DNA of 64,000 nt from Thioclava pacifica DSM 10166 (GTDB lineage: Bacteria; Pseudomonadota; Alphaproteobacteria; Rhodobacterales; Rhodobacteraceae), in contig NZ_AUND01000023.1 of assembly GCF_000714535.1 (NCBI RefSeq), positions 310,001-374,000 on the forward strand. Direction: 5' to 3'. Of this stretch, positions 8,239 through 18,105 are shown in pieces. The notes under the pieces were generated by a model, which was not told the DNA's origin, searched no databases, and saw nothing but the letters and a program-made list of their open reading frames with translations. How positions within the stretch are numbered: the stretch's first letter is position 1; every line of letters begins with the position of its first letter. The position numbers were made by a program, and so were the translations under genes.

Positions 8239-8817
8239 ATGCTTGGCCTGATTAACCGCTCGATCCAGAATTTCCTGACCGACACGCATGGCGCCGAGGT
8301 TTGGCATCACGTGGCATCCCGTCTGGGGCTGCCACCCGCCGGGTTTGAGCCGATGCTGCAATATGACGATGCGCAGACCCTGTCGCTGATCGAGGCAGCC
8401 TGTACGGAGCTGGGGCGAAGTTGCACCGATCTGCTGGAAGATCTGGGAACTTATCTCGCGACGCGCGAGCCAGTGCGCCGCCTGCTGCGCTACGGCGGCT
8501 GTGATTACACGGATTTTCTCAACACCCTCGAGGATCTGCATGACCGCGCACGGATGGCGCTGGCGGATCTCGACCTGCCGGAGTTGTCGCTTTCGACCTC
8601 GGGCGCCGGGGAGTATCGATTGATGGTCGTGGGAAACCTGTCGGGCTGGGCGACGGTCTTCGCTGGCATCCTGCGCGCAATGGCCGATGACTACGGCGTT
8701 CTTGCGTTGATCGAACCGGAAGAGACCGGTGAAAGCGTCACGATCCGTCTGCTGGACAGTTACCACGCGCAGGCGCGGAACTTCGCGCTGTCCCGCGCAG
8801 CGGAGGGCAGCTTATGA
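8239..8817 (+). CDS. H-NOX (heme nitric oxide/oxygen binding) domain protein, divergent
   Basis: A 192-residue stand-alone H-NOX protein, expected to bind heme and sense nitric oxide. Family landmarks are the start MLGLINRSIQ, the YDD segment near residue 42, and the heme-ligand histidine at H101 within LEDLHDRAR, equal to the invariant proximal His of the family. The YxSxR motif that normally grips the heme propionates is not present: the matching stretch reads MVVGNLSGW (about 129-137). It overlaps the next gene, an HNOBA-GGDEF cyclase, by ATGA, so it very likely regulates that enzyme. Loss of YxSxR could mean weaker heme binding or a heme-free regulator. Confidence 0.85.
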   Translation: MLGLINRSIQNFLTDTHGAEVWHHVASRLGLPPAGFEPMLQYDDAQTLSLIEAACTELGRSCTDLLEDLGTYLATREPVRRLLRYGGCDYTDFLNTLEDLHDRARMALADLDLPELSLSTSGAGEYRLMVVGNLSGWATVFAGILRAMADDYGVLALIEPEETGESVTIRLLDSYHAQARNFALSRAAEGSL

Positions 8818-9989
8818 CCGACGCGATGCGCGACACGCAGGGCCGCGATCTGCTGCCGCCTCCGCCGAAGAACTCAGTGGGATCGGGCGTTGGCATGAGT
8901 TCCGGGCGCACCAGCTTGACCGGTGCTCTGGCGCAGGCCGAACCCCTTTTCTGCGCGTTAATGCCGATGTTTCTCTGGATCGACGGGCAGGCGCGGATTC
9001 GCGCGCTCGGGCGCACCCTGAAAAAGGTCTTGGGTGAGGGCGTGTTGATCGGGGACACCTTTACCCGCCATTTTTCGGTCGGCCGTCGGGAAGGCGACTT
9101 GCTGCGATGTCCCGATGGGCTCAGCCCTCAATGCGAATTTGAGAATTGCTCGCATCAGATTGGGGCCTGCGGGTTTTCGCTCCGGCATTTGCGCGACCGG
9201 CGGAGCATACACCTCACCTTGCAGACCCGTCCCAAGATCGGCCTGCGCGGTGATGTGCTCAGCCTGCCTACGACCGAGGGCGGAGGCGTGTTGATGAACC
9301 TGAGCTTTGGTATCTACCTGAGCGAGGTGGTGGCGACCCTCGGGCTGACCGAGCGCGATTTCGCCGCAGCCGATTTGGCGATGGAAATGCTCTATCTGCA
9401 GGAGGCGAAATCGCTTGTGATGGGCGAGCTGCGCGCCCTTACCGCAAGGCTCGATCAGGCGCGGCAGGAGGCAGAACGGCTGGCCCTGACCGATCCGCTC
9501 ACCCGCCTGTCGAACCGGCGCGCGATGGAACAGGCGCTGTCGCAGGCGGTCAGCGGTGCGGCTCAGGGAGGCGCGCCGTTTGCGTTGATGCAGATCGATC
9601 TCGATCATTTCAAGCGGGTGAACGATAGCCACGGACATGCGGCGGGTGATTACGTACTTCAATCGGTCGCGCGGATCCTGCGAGAAACGGTGCGCCATGG
9701 CGACATGGCCGGACGCGTGGGCGGTGACGAATTCCTGCTTCTGCTGCGCGGTCCGATTGAGCGCCACGCCGTGAAGGCTTTGGCGCGGCGGATCATTGCC
9801 CGTCTCGAGGAGCCGAAATGGTTCTCCGGTCACGAATGCCTGATCTCCGGCTCGATTGGTGTTGTGTTCTCGGGCGATTATGGGCCTCCCGACCTTGAGG
9901 TGATGCAGGCCGACGCGGATGCGGCAACCTATTCTGCCAAGGACGCGGGGCGCGGCTGCGTGCGGTTCGCGCGATCAACCGATAACTGA
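8814..9989 (+). CDS. HNOBA-domain diguanylate cyclase
   Basis: A 391-residue protein with an N-terminal HNOBA (heme-NO-binding-associated, PAS-like) domain (about 45-205), a coiled linker (about 200-222) and a GGDEF domain (about 225-388). The active site is GGDEF at 303-307, with inhibitory site RHGD at 294-297 intact. It should make cyclic di-GMP under control of the overlapping H-NOX protein. An unusual insertion in the HNOBA domain carries four cysteines within 21 residues (C99, C107, C112, C119) plus nearby histidines. No transmembrane helix is seen, so the pair is likely a soluble NO- or redox-responsive switch for biofilm behaviour. Confidence 0.88.
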   Translation: MTDAMRDTQGRDLLPPPPKNSVGSGVGMSSGRTSLTGALAQAEPLFCALMPMFLWIDGQARIRALGRTLKKVLGEGVLIGDTFTRHFSVGRREGDLLRCPDGLSPQCEFENCSHQIGACGFSLRHLRDRRSIHLTLQTRPKIGLRGDVLSLPTTEGGGVLMNLSFGIYLSEVVATLGLTERDFAAADLAMEMLYLQEAKSLVMGELRALTARLDQARQEAERLALTDPLTRLSNRRAMEQALSQAVSGAAQGGAPFALMQIDLDHFKRVNDSHGHAAGDYVLQSVARILRETVRHGDMAGRVGGDEFLLLLRGPIERHAVKALARRIIARLEEPKWFSGHECLISGSIGVVFSGDYGPPDLEVMQADADAATYSAKDAGRGCVRFARSTDN

Positions 9990-10084
9990 GATGCCCGCGG
10001 GGACGTTTATCTCACGCGCCGGGTCACGAAGAGCGCGGGTTTCCTCTTTTCCTGCCACGGGGCGATGGGGTAAGGGCAGAGCCC

Positions 10085-10693
10085 ATGAAAAAGGGCTTTC
10101 CCATCGCGAAACCGGGCCAAAAGATCGGCTTGCTGGGCGGATCATTCGATCCTGCCCACCAAGGGCATGCGCTGATCACGCGTGAGGCGCTGCGCCGCTT
10201 TGGTCTCGACCGGGTCTGGTGGATGGTGAGCCCCGGCAATCCTTTGAAGGCGCACGGGCCCGCACCGCTTGCACAGCGGGTCGAGCATGCGCGCCAGATC
10301 CTGCGCGGCGACCCCCGCGTGGTGGTCAGCGATCTGGAGGCGCGGCTGGGTACGCGGTTCACCGCCGACACGCTTTCGCACCTGCGCCGACTTTATCCCG
10401 GGGTGCGCTTTGTCTGGCTGATGGGGGCGGATAACCTCGTGCAATTCGACCGCTGGGATCATTGGCGCGACATCATCGAGACCGTGCCGATCGGTGTTCT
10501 CGCGCGTCCTGGCTGGCGGATGCCGGGGCGCCATGCGCGCGCGGCGCGCATTTACGCGCAGGCCGAACTGCCTCCATCGCAATCCTCCCGCCTCGCCGAC
10601 GGGCCCGCGCCGCGCTGGTGCTTCATCAATATCCCGATGTCGGGCCTGTCTTCGAGCGAGATCCGTAAGCGCGGCGACTGGCGGAACGGGTAA
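10085..10693 (+). CDS. nadD: Nicotinate-nucleotide adenylyltransferase
   Basis: A 202-residue enzyme that joins nicotinate mononucleotide and ATP to give deamido-NAD, the penultimate step of NAD synthesis. The nucleotidyltransferase motif [11 protein letters not shown] (about residues 18-28) carries the HxGH pair; WLMGADNL and the C-terminal SSSEIRKR (the ISSTxIR motif) complete the site. In many rhodobacterial genomes nadD sits near rsfS or, as here, a DD-peptidase gene. The ATG at 10085 has a weak AAGGG upstream. Length and motifs match the family. Confidence 0.95.
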   Translation: MKKGFPIAKPGQKIGLLGGSFDPAHQGHALITREALRRFGLDRVWWMVSPGNPLKAHGPAPLAQRVEHARQILRGDPRVVVSDLEARLGTRFTADTLSHLRRLYPGVRFVWLMGADNLVQFDRWDHWRDIIETVPIGVLARPGWRMPGRHARAARIYAQAELPPSQSSRLADGPAPRWCFINIPMSGLSSSEIRKRGDWRNG

Positions 10694-10786
10694 AGCCAAC
10701 GGCCGCGGGTCAACTGCGGCTTTCGAGCGCTTGAAGCGGCAGCACGAGACGCTAGGCTGACCCTTGCAAACAGGGGGAATCGCATC

Positions 10787-12226
10787 ATGGACGCGCTGTC
10801 GCGGCGGAAGGTTTTGCAGGCTCTCGCCGGAGGGGCCGGTCTGCTTGCCTGCCCGTCGCTGCTTAAGGCACAGGGGATCGCATCGAGCGCCGAGCTTGTT
10901 CGCGCCGCGGGGTTGAGCGGCGATATCGGTTTCGTTGTCGCGGATCTTCGCAGCGGTCAGGTGCTGGAGCAGCGGTGGGGCGGCAAGGCGATGCCTCCGG
11001 CCTCTGCGCTCAAGTCGATCACCTCGCTTTATGCGCTCGAGCAACTCGGCTCCGATTTTCGTTTCGGGACGCGTCTTATCGCGACGGGGCCGGTCGCAGG
11101 TGGCTTGATTCAGGGCGATCTGGTTCTGGCGGGCGGCGGGGATCCGACCCTGTCGACCGACGATTTGCAGGCGATGGCGAAGGCGCTGGCGAGTAAGGGC
11201 GTGCGCGGTGTGACAGGGCGGTTCCTGACCTGGGCCGGGGCGCTGCCTTATGAGCGCGAGATTGCGGATGATCAGCCGGTCTATGCTGGCTACAACCCAT
11301 CGATCTCGGGGCTGATGCTGAATTTCAACCGCGTGCATTTTCAGTGGAAACGCGCGGGTGGGGGCTGGGCGCTGAGCATGGATGCACGCGGGCGCGACGT
11401 GCAGCCGCGCGCCTATACCGCCAAGGTCGGGATCGCGAACCGCGCGCGGCCAACCTTCACCTATTCTGACAGAGGCGGGGTTGAGACCTGGACGGTCGCC
11501 TCGACAGCGCTCGGCAAGGGTGGCTCACGCTGGCTTCCGGTGCGCCACCCGGCGGCTTATGCGGGCGACGTGTTCCAGACGCTCGCGCGTGCCCAGGGCG
11601 TGCCGTTGCCCACGCCCGAGGAGGTTCGCAATCTCCCCGGCGGGACGGTTCTGGTGAGCCATGCGAGTGAGGCCTTGGTGCCGCTCCTTCGGTCGATGAT
11701 GAAATATTCGACCAATATCACGGCCGAGGCGGTGGGGATGACGGCGAGCGCAAGGCTGGGCGCGGATAGTTCGCTTGGGGCTTCCGGGCGGGCAATGACG
11801 GAGTGGCTGGTGCAGCGCACGGGCGCGCGCTCGGCCCGCTTTACCGATCACTCCGGCCTTGGCGTCGATGCGAAGATTTCGCCGCAGGACATGGTCGGAG
11901 CGTTACGGTTGCTCGGGGCGCCGATGGGGCTGCGCGGTCTGATGAAGCCTTTCCAGCTGCGCGATGCGAGTGGCCGGCCGATGAAAACGCAGCCTTTCGC
12001 GGTCGACGCCAAGACCGGTACGCTGAATTTCGTCTCGACCCTCGCGGGTTACATGACGGCACCGGACGGGACGGAACTGGTCTTTGCGATCTTCACGGGT
12101 GACTTGGCACGGCGACGCAAGGCCGGAACAGATCCACAGCCACCGGGCGGGCGGGCCTGGGTGAAAGCGTCCAAGATATTGCAAAGTCGGTTGCTTGAAC
12201 GCTGGGCTGCGATTTATGGGCGCTGA
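10787..12226 (+). CDS. dacB: D-alanyl-D-alanine carboxypeptidase/endopeptidase, PBP4 (peptidase S13)
   Basis: A 479-residue penicillin-binding enzyme that trims or cuts peptidoglycan cross-links in the periplasm. The three catalytic motifs are present: SxxK at 73-76 (SALK), SxN at 308-310 (STN) and KTG at 409-411. The S13 family's large insertion between SxxK and SxN is retained. The N-terminus SRRKVLQALAGGAGLLA contains a twin-arginine followed by a hydrophobic core, so export could be by Tat rather than Sec. It follows nadD on the same strand after 93 bases. A GGGGGAA site precedes the ATG. Confidence 0.92.
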   Translation: MDALSRRKVLQALAGGAGLLACPSLLKAQGIASSAELVRAAGLSGDIGFVVADLRSGQVLEQRWGGKAMPPASALKSITSLYALEQLGSDFRFGTRLIATGPVAGGLIQGDLVLAGGGDPTLSTDDLQAMAKALASKGVRGVTGRFLTWAGALPYEREIADDQPVYAGYNPSISGLMLNFNRVHFQWKRAGGGWALSMDARGRDVQPRAYTAKVGIANRARPTFTYSDRGGVETWTVASTALGKGGSRWLPVRHPAAYAGDVFQTLARAQGVPLPTPEEVRNLPGGTVLVSHASEALVPLLRSMMKYSTNITAEAVGMTASARLGADSSLGASGRAMTEWLVQRTGARSARFTDHSGLGVDAKISPQDMVGALRLLGAPMGLRGLMKPFQLRDASGRPMKTQPFAVDAKTGTLNFVSTLAGYMTAPDGTELVFAIFTGDLARRRKAGTDPQPPGGRAWVKASKILQSRLLERWAAIYGR

Positions 12227-12522
12227 GCGTGCTTATCGTTCGAGGTGGTCGTTCATCACCGCTTCGGGTTGCTCGCGCCGCGCCCCGGACACTTGGGCGA
12301 TGTCGACACTTGGGCGATGTCACAGAGGCCGATTGACCGAAGCGACCGGCAGTCCTGACCCGGAGCGAGCAGGAGGCGTAGGTCGCCCCAAGCGTAAAGT
12401 CTCGCACGCGGCGATGCTTGGCGGGGGGTGAAAGCGCTGGATCGGGATCACATCGGAAGGGATCCGGTCCGGAAACCGAACCGGTTTAGCACTTGCCGAA
12501 TCCTGCGTGATTAACTTGCACC
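12227..12522. other. Intergenic region with a perfect tandem repeat
   Basis: About 300 bases between the converging dacB and terB genes. It holds a 17-bp tandem duplication (listed separately) but no clear hairpin with a T run and no credible reading frame. A GC-rich imperfect palindrome around 12460-12485 (ggatccggtccgg / ccgaaccgg) may act as a weak transcription barrier. Confidence 0.4.
12288..12321. repeat. Two head-to-tail copies of a 17-bp unit
   Basis: The unit gacacttgggcgatgtc occurs twice with no gap (12288-12304 and 12305-12321) and no mismatch. Each unit is flanked by GACA and TGTC, a short inverted pair, so the doublet could fold into two small hairpins or be a recent slippage duplication. 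There is no third copy and no spacer, so it is not a CRISPR. Confidence 0.9.
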
Positions 12523-12945
12523 TCAGAGGGTGACGTGCCGCACCTTCGCGCCCCATTCGATCGCGACGGCATGCAGCCGGTCGATCGCCAGTTCGCCTCG
12601 GATCTCCTCAAGCAGGCGCAGCTCGGTCTGACGGATCGTGCCATCGGCAGCCGCCACATCACATGCCAACGCATAGGCGGTCTCGAAAAGCCGTTCTGGA
12701 AGCGAGTCGCGGATCAGCCCGAAGAGGGCCTCAAGACCGTCTTCCTCCTCGAACAGCGCGAAGACCGAGCGCGAGACCCGTGCGATCCGGTCGAAATCAT
12801 AGCCGGCGAAGATCGGCATGTGGTTCACAATACGCTCAATCGCAACGAGTTCGGAGGTCGGTACGTCCTCGTCTGCCGCGGAGACCGCGACCATCACGGC
12901 GACAAGGGCATCCTGGGGCGAGAGCGAGGCGAGGATATCGGGCAC
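12523..12945 (-). CDS. TerB-family tellurite-resistance-like protein
   Basis: A 140-residue all-helical protein. The two-part acidic pattern AVSAADEDVPTSELVAIERIV (about 19-39) and ACDVAAADGTIRQTELRLLEEI (about 93-114) is the duplicated metal-binding hallmark of TerB domains. It is expected in the cytoplasm, possibly binding a divalent metal. No other ter genes are near, so tellurite resistance itself is not supported. The start is GTG at 12943-12945 with AGGAG about 11 bases upstream. It is transcribed divergently from lysS, sharing a 108-base control region. Confidence 0.85.
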   Translation of the reverse strand: MPDILASLSPQDALVAVMVAVSAADEDVPTSELVAIERIVNHMPIFAGYDFDRIARVSRSVFALFEEEDGLEALFGLIRDSLPERLFETAYALACDVAAADGTIRQTELRLLEEIRGELAIDRLHAVAIEWGAKVRHVTL

Positions 12946-13053
12946 GGTTTTGAGGCTCCTGACTGTGGTTGGGGTGCAAATTATTGACTGTCCTCCTCCG
13001 CTTCAATAGGTGGAGCGCGACCGGGCGCATGGGGCGCCCTCATGAGGTATGCC

Positions 13054-14700
13054 ATGACGAGCTTGCGTGACGCTGCGATGAAATCCAAGGCCTGGCCCTT
13101 TGAAGAGGCGCGCCGGGTGCTCAAGCGTTACGAAAAGAAGGATCCCGAGAAGGGTTTCGTGCTCTTCGAGACGGGTTACGGCCCCTCGGGTCTGCCCCAT
13201 ATCGGCACCTTCGGCGAGGTCGCGCGCACCACGATGATCCGCCGCGCCTTCGAGGTGATCTCGGATATCCCGACGAAGCTGCTGTGCTTCTCGGACGATA
13301 TGGACGGGATGCGCAAGGTGCCGAGCAACGTGCCCAATCAGGTCATGCTGCGTCAGCACGAGCAGAAGCCGCTGACCGCCGTGCCCGATCCGTTCGGCGA
13401 GTTCGACAGCTTCGGCAACCACAACAACGCGATGCTGCGCCGGTTCCTCGATACGTTCGGATTCGATTACGAATTCGCTTCGGCGACCGAATATTACAAG
13501 TCGGGAAAGTTCGACGACATGCTGATCCGCTCGGCGGAAAAGTATGATGAGATCATGGCGATCATGCTGAAATCGCTGCGCGAAGAGCGTCAGCAGACCT
13601 ATTCGTGCTTCCTGCCGATCCACCCCGAAACCGGCCGCGTGCTTTATGTTCCGATGAAGGAGGTCAATGCCAAGGATGGCACCGTGACCTTCGACGACGA
13701 GGACGGGCGCGAGTGGACGCTGCCGGTCACCGGCGGCAATGTGAAACTGCAGTGGAAGCCCGATTTCGGGATGCGTTGGGCCGCGCTCGACGTTGATTTC
13801 GAAATGTATGGCAAGGACCATTCGACCAACACGCCGATCTATGACGGCATCTGCCGCGTGTTGGGCGGGCGTGCGCCGGAGCATTTCACCTACGAGCTGT
13901 TCCTTGATGCCAATGGCGAGAAGATCTCGAAATCGAAGGGCAATGGCCTGTCGATCGACGAATGGCTGACCTATGCGGCGACCGAGAGCCTGAGCTACTT
14001 CATGTATCTCAAGCCCAAGACCGCGAAGCGCCTTTGGTGGGATGTGATCCCGAAAATGGTGGACGAATATCACCAACAGCTGCGGGCCTATCCCGATCAG
14101 GAAATCGACGCGCAGGTCAACAACCCCGTCTGGCACATCCACGGCGGCAACCCGCCCGAGAGCAAAATGGTCGTGCCGTTCTCGATGCTGCTGAACCTCG
14201 CGAGCGTCGCGGGGGCGATCGAGAAGGAAGGGCTATGGGGCTTCATCAAGCGTTACGCGCCCGAGGCGAGCCCGGAAGGCAATCCCGATCTCGATCAGGC
14301 GGCGGGTTTCGCGCTGAAATACTTCGAAGATTTTGTGAAGCCGACCCTGGTCTTCCGCGAACCCACCGATCAGGAGCGCGCGGCGCTGGAAGATTTGGCC
14401 AAGGCGCTGCAATCGGAACAGGCGGCTCTCGATCAGATCGCACGCAAGAATGCGGCGGCGGGCAGCGACGAGGCACTGCCGGAGGCCGATTTCCACAGCG
14501 ACGAATTCCTGCAGACGGTCGTTTTCGCGGTCGGCAAGAACCACGGCTTTGCCAACCTGCGCGACTGGTTCAAGGCACTCTACGAGGTGCTGCTTGGCCA
14601 GAGCCAGGGGCCGCGCTTCGGCGGGTTCATCGCGCTTTACGGTGTTGATGAAACGGTTGCTCTGATCGAGCGGGCGCTGGCAGGCGAACTGGCGGGTTAA
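13054..14700 (+). CDS. lysS: Lysyl-tRNA synthetase, class I
   Basis: A 548-residue class I LysRS that charges tRNA-Lys. The HIGH-type signature is PHIGTFGE (about residues 45-52) and the KMSKS-type loop is KISKSKGNG (about 290-298). Class I LysRS is found in archaea and some bacteria including alphaproteobacteria, and replaces the class II enzyme. The C-terminal anticodon-binding region is helical and complete, ending in ALAGELAG. I start at 13054 ([16 protein letters not shown]), which has GAGGT 7-10 bases upstream; another ATG lies four codons earlier without such a site. The stop overlaps that of the convergent CHAD gene. Confidence 0.95.
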   Translation: MTSLRDAAMKSKAWPFEEARRVLKRYEKKDPEKGFVLFETGYGPSGLPHIGTFGEVARTTMIRRAFEVISDIPTKLLCFSDDMDGMRKVPSNVPNQVMLRQHEQKPLTAVPDPFGEFDSFGNHNNAMLRRFLDTFGFDYEFASATEYYKSGKFDDMLIRSAEKYDEIMAIMLKSLREERQQTYSCFLPIHPETGRVLYVPMKEVNAKDGTVTFDDEDGREWTLPVTGGNVKLQWKPDFGMRWAALDVDFEMYGKDHSTNTPIYDGICRVLGGRAPEHFTYELFLDANGEKISKSKGNGLSIDEWLTYAATESLSYFMYLKPKTAKRLWWDVIPKMVDEYHQQLRAYPDQEIDAQVNNPVWHIHGGNPPESKMVVPFSMLLNLASVAGAIEKEGLWGFIKRYAPEASPEGNPDLDQAAGFALKYFEDFVKPTLVFREPTDQERAALEDLAKALQSEQAALDQIARKNAAAGSDEALPEADFHSDEFLQTVVFAVGKNHGFANLRDWFKALYEVLLGQSQGPRFGGFIALYGVDETVALIERALAGELAG

Positions 14701-15554
14701 CCCCGCCAGAGCCGGTACCAAGCGCCCCAGCGTACGGCAAGCGCCTCGGGTTTTTCGGCGAAGAGCCGGGCGCCGAGGGTGAGGGCCTCTGTTTCGAGCC
14801 GGGTCTGCTCGGCCGAAATCAGCTGCGCGAGCGCCGCCGAATGGTCGGGGTCGAAACTCTCGGGGATCGCGCCGCGCAGCACATGCAGGTCATGATGGTC
14901 GCCGATCAGTTCGCCCAACATGTCGAGCGCGTCCTCGCGCGGGTGCAGCATCTCTGGCCAGATCGGCGCGAGCAGACGGGTGTGATACCAGTGTTGCTTA
15001 ACCCGTGTGCGCCAGGCGTGGAAATCTTCCTCGCAGCCTGAGGCGCGCGCGGTCTTCATCCGTTTGCGGCAATCCGAAAGGGTCTTGAGGAGCCCGTCCT
15101 GATAGGCGGGCCAGCCCTTGCCGGTCACCTTCCAGTGCTTCGCCTGACGACGGATGTCGCTCACCTGCTCGACAAAACGCGCAAGATCGTCGGCTTGCGC
15201 CAGGGTTTCGAGCGGGGGCAGCGTTTCAAGCAGTGCACCAGCAGCGGTCGCGCCGTCGAGATCAGGTCCCTCCCGCCCAAGACGGGCGAGGGTGGTACGC
15301 AGCACCTCGGCATCGCGTAGTCCCGAGATCCCGCGCGCGGCCTCGGACAGCGCCGCATTGGCCGGGGCGAAGTCATCGAAGCGCGGTGCGAAGAGGCGCA
15401 GCAAGCCACGGGTCTTCTTGATCGACTTGCGCATGGCGTGCACCGACGGGGCTTCGCTCGTGGCCTGTTTGCAGGCCGCGCCAAGCTCGTCGCGCGCGAT
15501 GCGGCGCAGGGATTTCGTCGGGCTTTTGTCGTCGCGGGAAATCGCGTAGGCCAT
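14697..15554 (-). CDS. CHAD domain protein
   Basis: A 285-residue helical protein with the CHAD pattern of conserved histidines and basic residues: [19 protein letters not shown] near residues 37-55, [22 protein letters not shown] and [16 protein letters not shown] domains bind polyphosphate and often sit beside CYTH triphosphatases or polyphosphate genes; no such partner is adjacent here. The frame is open for another 356 codons upstream, but ATG 15554 (MAYAISRDD) begins the domain. Its stop overlaps the lysS stop by 2 bases, leaving no room for a terminator between the two genes. Confidence 0.88.
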   Translation of the reverse strand: MAYAISRDDKSPTKSLRRIARDELGAACKQATSEAPSVHAMRKSIKKTRGLLRLFAPRFDDFAPANAALSEAARGISGLRDAEVLRTTLARLGREGPDLDGATAAGALLETLPPLETLAQADDLARFVEQVSDIRRQAKHWKVTGKGWPAYQDGLLKTLSDCRKRMKTARASGCEEDFHAWRTRVKQHWYHTRLLAPIWPEMLHPREDALDMLGELIGDHHDLHVLRGAIPESFDPDHSAALAQLISAEQTRLETEALTLGARLFAEKPEALAVRWGAWYRLWRG

Positions 15555-15758
15555 CGGGCTCTCCGTCCAGTGCGGCTCCCTTCTCTTACTAGCATATGAC
15601 AGCGGCATGACGTTGTCAGCGCACGCTCGTCTCAGTGCTTCTTTAACCTTTGCCCGTAGCTCTTGTCCGGTCGAGGCGGGTGCTCTCGGCGGATCCCGGT
15701 TTCGATCGCAGCGGCGCGGCGGACGGGGCGGGCGGGAACTTGGACAAGAGGATTGCTG

Positions 15759-18050
15759 ATGAACGTCGCGATTACCGAAGGGCTGGTGCTGAACCCGGCC
15801 GCTTTCGCAGAAGGGCTCGATCAATGGTCGAGCGAGGACGGGATGCCGGGCTCGACCACATATGAGGGCGCGGCCAATGCTGTACTGGTGCCCGCCGATG
15901 CTGATTTCGGTGGCTGTCTGGAAATGCTCAAGACCCAGACGCTGCAAAAGCTGCGCTATATGGGTGACACGCCGATTCTGCCGGGAACGTATCTGCGCAT
16001 CCGCGCGCGGGTGAAGGCGGTGAGCGGCAACCTTCCGGACGTGCGCATCGCGGGCTATGCGGTCAGCGGGAGCGGCGCGCATGTGAGCGGGTTGATCGAA
16101 ATCGGGCCTACCGTGACGCTGCAAAGCTACGGCACGGTTGTCGAAGTGTCGGCGATTGTTGGCACGGGCAGTCGCGGCGGCGTCGATATGGCCTGGGGGC
16201 TCGATGCTGTTTATGGCCATTTCGGGCTCGACCTGACGGGCGCGAATGGTGCCGTCGTGCGCATCGACGATATCGAGATCGAGGATGTGACCGAGGCGTT
16301 CCTGCGCGACATGATGGCTTGGGTCGACGTGCGCGATTTCGGCGCGAAGGGCGATGGCGTGAGCGATGACGCTGCCGCTTTCAACGCTGCCGATCAGGCT
16401 GCGGACGGGCGCAAGATCCTCGTTCCGGAGGGCAACTATTACATCGGGAGTTCGATCTCCATCTCGGCGCCGATCGAGTTCGTGGGCACGCTGGCGATGC
16501 CCGCCGCGGCGAAACTGTCGTTGATGTCCTCGTTCAATTTCCCGACCTATGCGGAGGCATTCGGCGACGAGCTGACCGGGTTCAAGAAGGCGTTGCAGGC
16601 GCTCTTTGGCTATACCGATCACAATGTGCTCGACCTCAAGGGACGGCGCGTGGAGGTGAGCGAGCCGATCCGGATCGAGGAGCTCGCGCCCGATCTCGCG
16701 AGCTTCTCGAACCGCCGCGTCTTGCAGAACGGGCAGTTCAACGTGATCGAAGGTGCGGCTTGGGATGATGAGGTGGTCACGTCACAGGCGACCTATTCGA
16801 CCTCGCTGTCGATGCAGCTGACGAATGTCGCCAATATCGCGAATGTCCCGGTAGGCGCGCGCGTGAGCGGAACCGGCGTCGGGCGAGAAGTCTACGTGAA
16901 GTCGAAAAATGTGGGGGCGGGGACGCTTTATCTTTCGCAGCCGCTATATGGAGGCTCGGGGACGCGGACCTATACCTTCACGCGCTACCAATACGTGCTC
17001 GATTTCTCGGGCATGGACAAGCTCGACCGGTTCAACATCGCCAATGTCGAATTCCTCTGCAACGGTGCGGCGAGCTGCATCATGCTCGCGCCCGAGGGAC
17101 AGATGTTCCAGATCCGCGACAGCTATGTCGTGCGCCCCAAGGACCGGGTGATCACCTCGATTGGGCGCGGGTGTCAGGATCTGCTGATCGACGGTTGCCA
17201 GTTCCTCTCGAACGAGATGCTTGTCCCGGCGCAGGATCGGGTGTCGATGGTGCTCAACGTCAATGCCAATGACACCAAGATCAGGGACTCGCGCTTCGTG
17301 CGCTTCGGCACGACTTTCGTTCTGAACGGTTCGGGGCATCTTCTGGTGGGCAATCACTGGTTCCAAGGCGACGAGGAAACGAGCGGCGTGCGTGTCGCGG
17401 GGCTCGTCTTCACTCAGACCAATGTGCAATCGGCGGTGACCGGCAATTACATCGACAACTCGGTGATCGAGTGGACGAACGAGCACGACGCCTTCCCGGA
17501 GTTCTCGAATGAGTACAGCTTCGGCGGGCTGACGGTCACCGGCAATACATGCGTGTGCATCAACGTGGCTCCGTGGTTCCATTGGCTGTCGATCAAGCCC
17601 TATGGCACAGGGCATTTCGTGCAGGGGCTGAGCGTGACGAATAATGTCTTCAAGTCGCTCAACGGGAATATCGACCGGATCGAGACGGTGGATACGAGCT
17701 TTGCCGATCTCGATCGAGGACGGATGCGCAACGTGGTCTTCGAGGCCAACATGTTCAATGCGGTGAACCAGGTTACCCAGAACCCTGTGATGGTCGAGGT
17801 CAACCAGGGCACGGCGCAGACAGTCTGGACGGTCGATGCGGGGGATTACCTGCCCTTCGGGGGATGGGCGCGCAACGTCCAGAGTCTCGTGGCCGAAGGC
17901 GCGGTAACCAATGCTTCGGGCGCGCGGGTCACGGCGATGCCTTATGTCGCGGTCGAGCAGGGCGCCGATAAGACGCTTGCGGTGATCAACTGGCCGGATG
18001 CAGCGAAAGGGCGGTTGCAAGTCACGTTGCGGATGGACAACCCGATCTGA
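15759..18050 (+). CDS. Parallel beta-helix protein with pectate-lyase-3 fold; candidate gene-transfer-agent head spike
   Basis: A 763-residue protein without signal peptide or membrane helix. After an N-terminal beta-rich domain (about 1-180) comes the classic start of a phage-tailspike or glycoside-hydrolase-28-like beta-helix at about 188-225 (DVRDFGAKGDGVSDDAAAF, then ILVPEGNYYI). The next 400 residues show repeated short beta turns (NITNN-, GNxx-type), as in right-handed beta-helices that bind or cut polysaccharide. Similar proteins are common in Rhodobacterales and I recall the capsule-binding head spike GhsB of the Rhodobacter capsulatus gene transfer agent as one such; that link is not proven here. 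A good terminator follows. No GTA structural genes are adjacent. Confidence 0.7.
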   Translation: MNVAITEGLVLNPAAFAEGLDQWSSEDGMPGSTTYEGAANAVLVPADADFGGCLEMLKTQTLQKLRYMGDTPILPGTYLRIRARVKAVSGNLPDVRIAGYAVSGSGAHVSGLIEIGPTVTLQSYGTVVEVSAIVGTGSRGGVDMAWGLDAVYGHFGLDLTGANGAVVRIDDIEIEDVTEAFLRDMMAWVDVRDFGAKGDGVSDDAAAFNAADQAADGRKILVPEGNYYIGSSISISAPIEFVGTLAMPAAAKLSLMSSFNFPTYAEAFGDELTGFKKALQALFGYTDHNVLDLKGRRVEVSEPIRIEELAPDLASFSNRRVLQNGQFNVIEGAAWDDEVVTSQATYSTSLSMQLTNVANIANVPVGARVSGTGVGREVYVKSKNVGAGTLYLSQPLYGGSGTRTYTFTRYQYVLDFSGMDKLDRFNIANVEFLCNGAASCIMLAPEGQMFQIRDSYVVRPKDRVITSIGRGCQDLLIDGCQFLSNEMLVPAQDRVSMVLNVNANDTKIRDSRFVRFGTTFVLNGSGHLLVGNHWFQGDEETSGVRVAGLVFTQTNVQSAVTGNYIDNSVIEWTNEHDAFPEFSNEYSFGGLTVTGNTCVCINVAPWFHWLSIKPYGTGHFVQGLSVTNNVFKSLNGNIDRIETVDTSFADLDRGRMRNVVFEANMFNAVNQVTQNPVMVEVNQGTAQTVWTVDAGDYLPFGGWARNVQSLVAEGAVTNASGARVTAMPYVAVEQGADKTLAVINWPDAAKGRLQVTLRMDNPI

Positions 18051-18073
18051 TCGGCAGGATTTGGAATGATCTG

Positions 18074-18105
18074 GGCGCGCGGGAGAAATCTCGCGCGCCT
18101 TTTTT
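18074..18105 (+). terminator. Rho-independent terminator after the beta-helix gene
   Basis: Eight-bp arms ggcgcgcg and cgcgcgcc (18074-18081, 18092-18099), extended inside by AGA/TCT, followed by six Ts. The T run overlaps the stop codon of the convergent HugZ-like gene. Confidence 0.85.

Noticed and set aside
12288-12321. Possible CRISPR start
   Set aside because: Only two units, no spacer between them and no cas genes.
12523-12945. Tellurite resistance locus
   Set aside because: Only a stand-alone TerB-like gene is present; no terA, C, D, E or Z neighbours.
14697-16622. 641-codon minus-strand frame including the CHAD gene
   Set aside because: The CHAD domain starts at 15554; the extra 356 codons are antisense to the beta-helix gene and show low-complexity His/Arg content.
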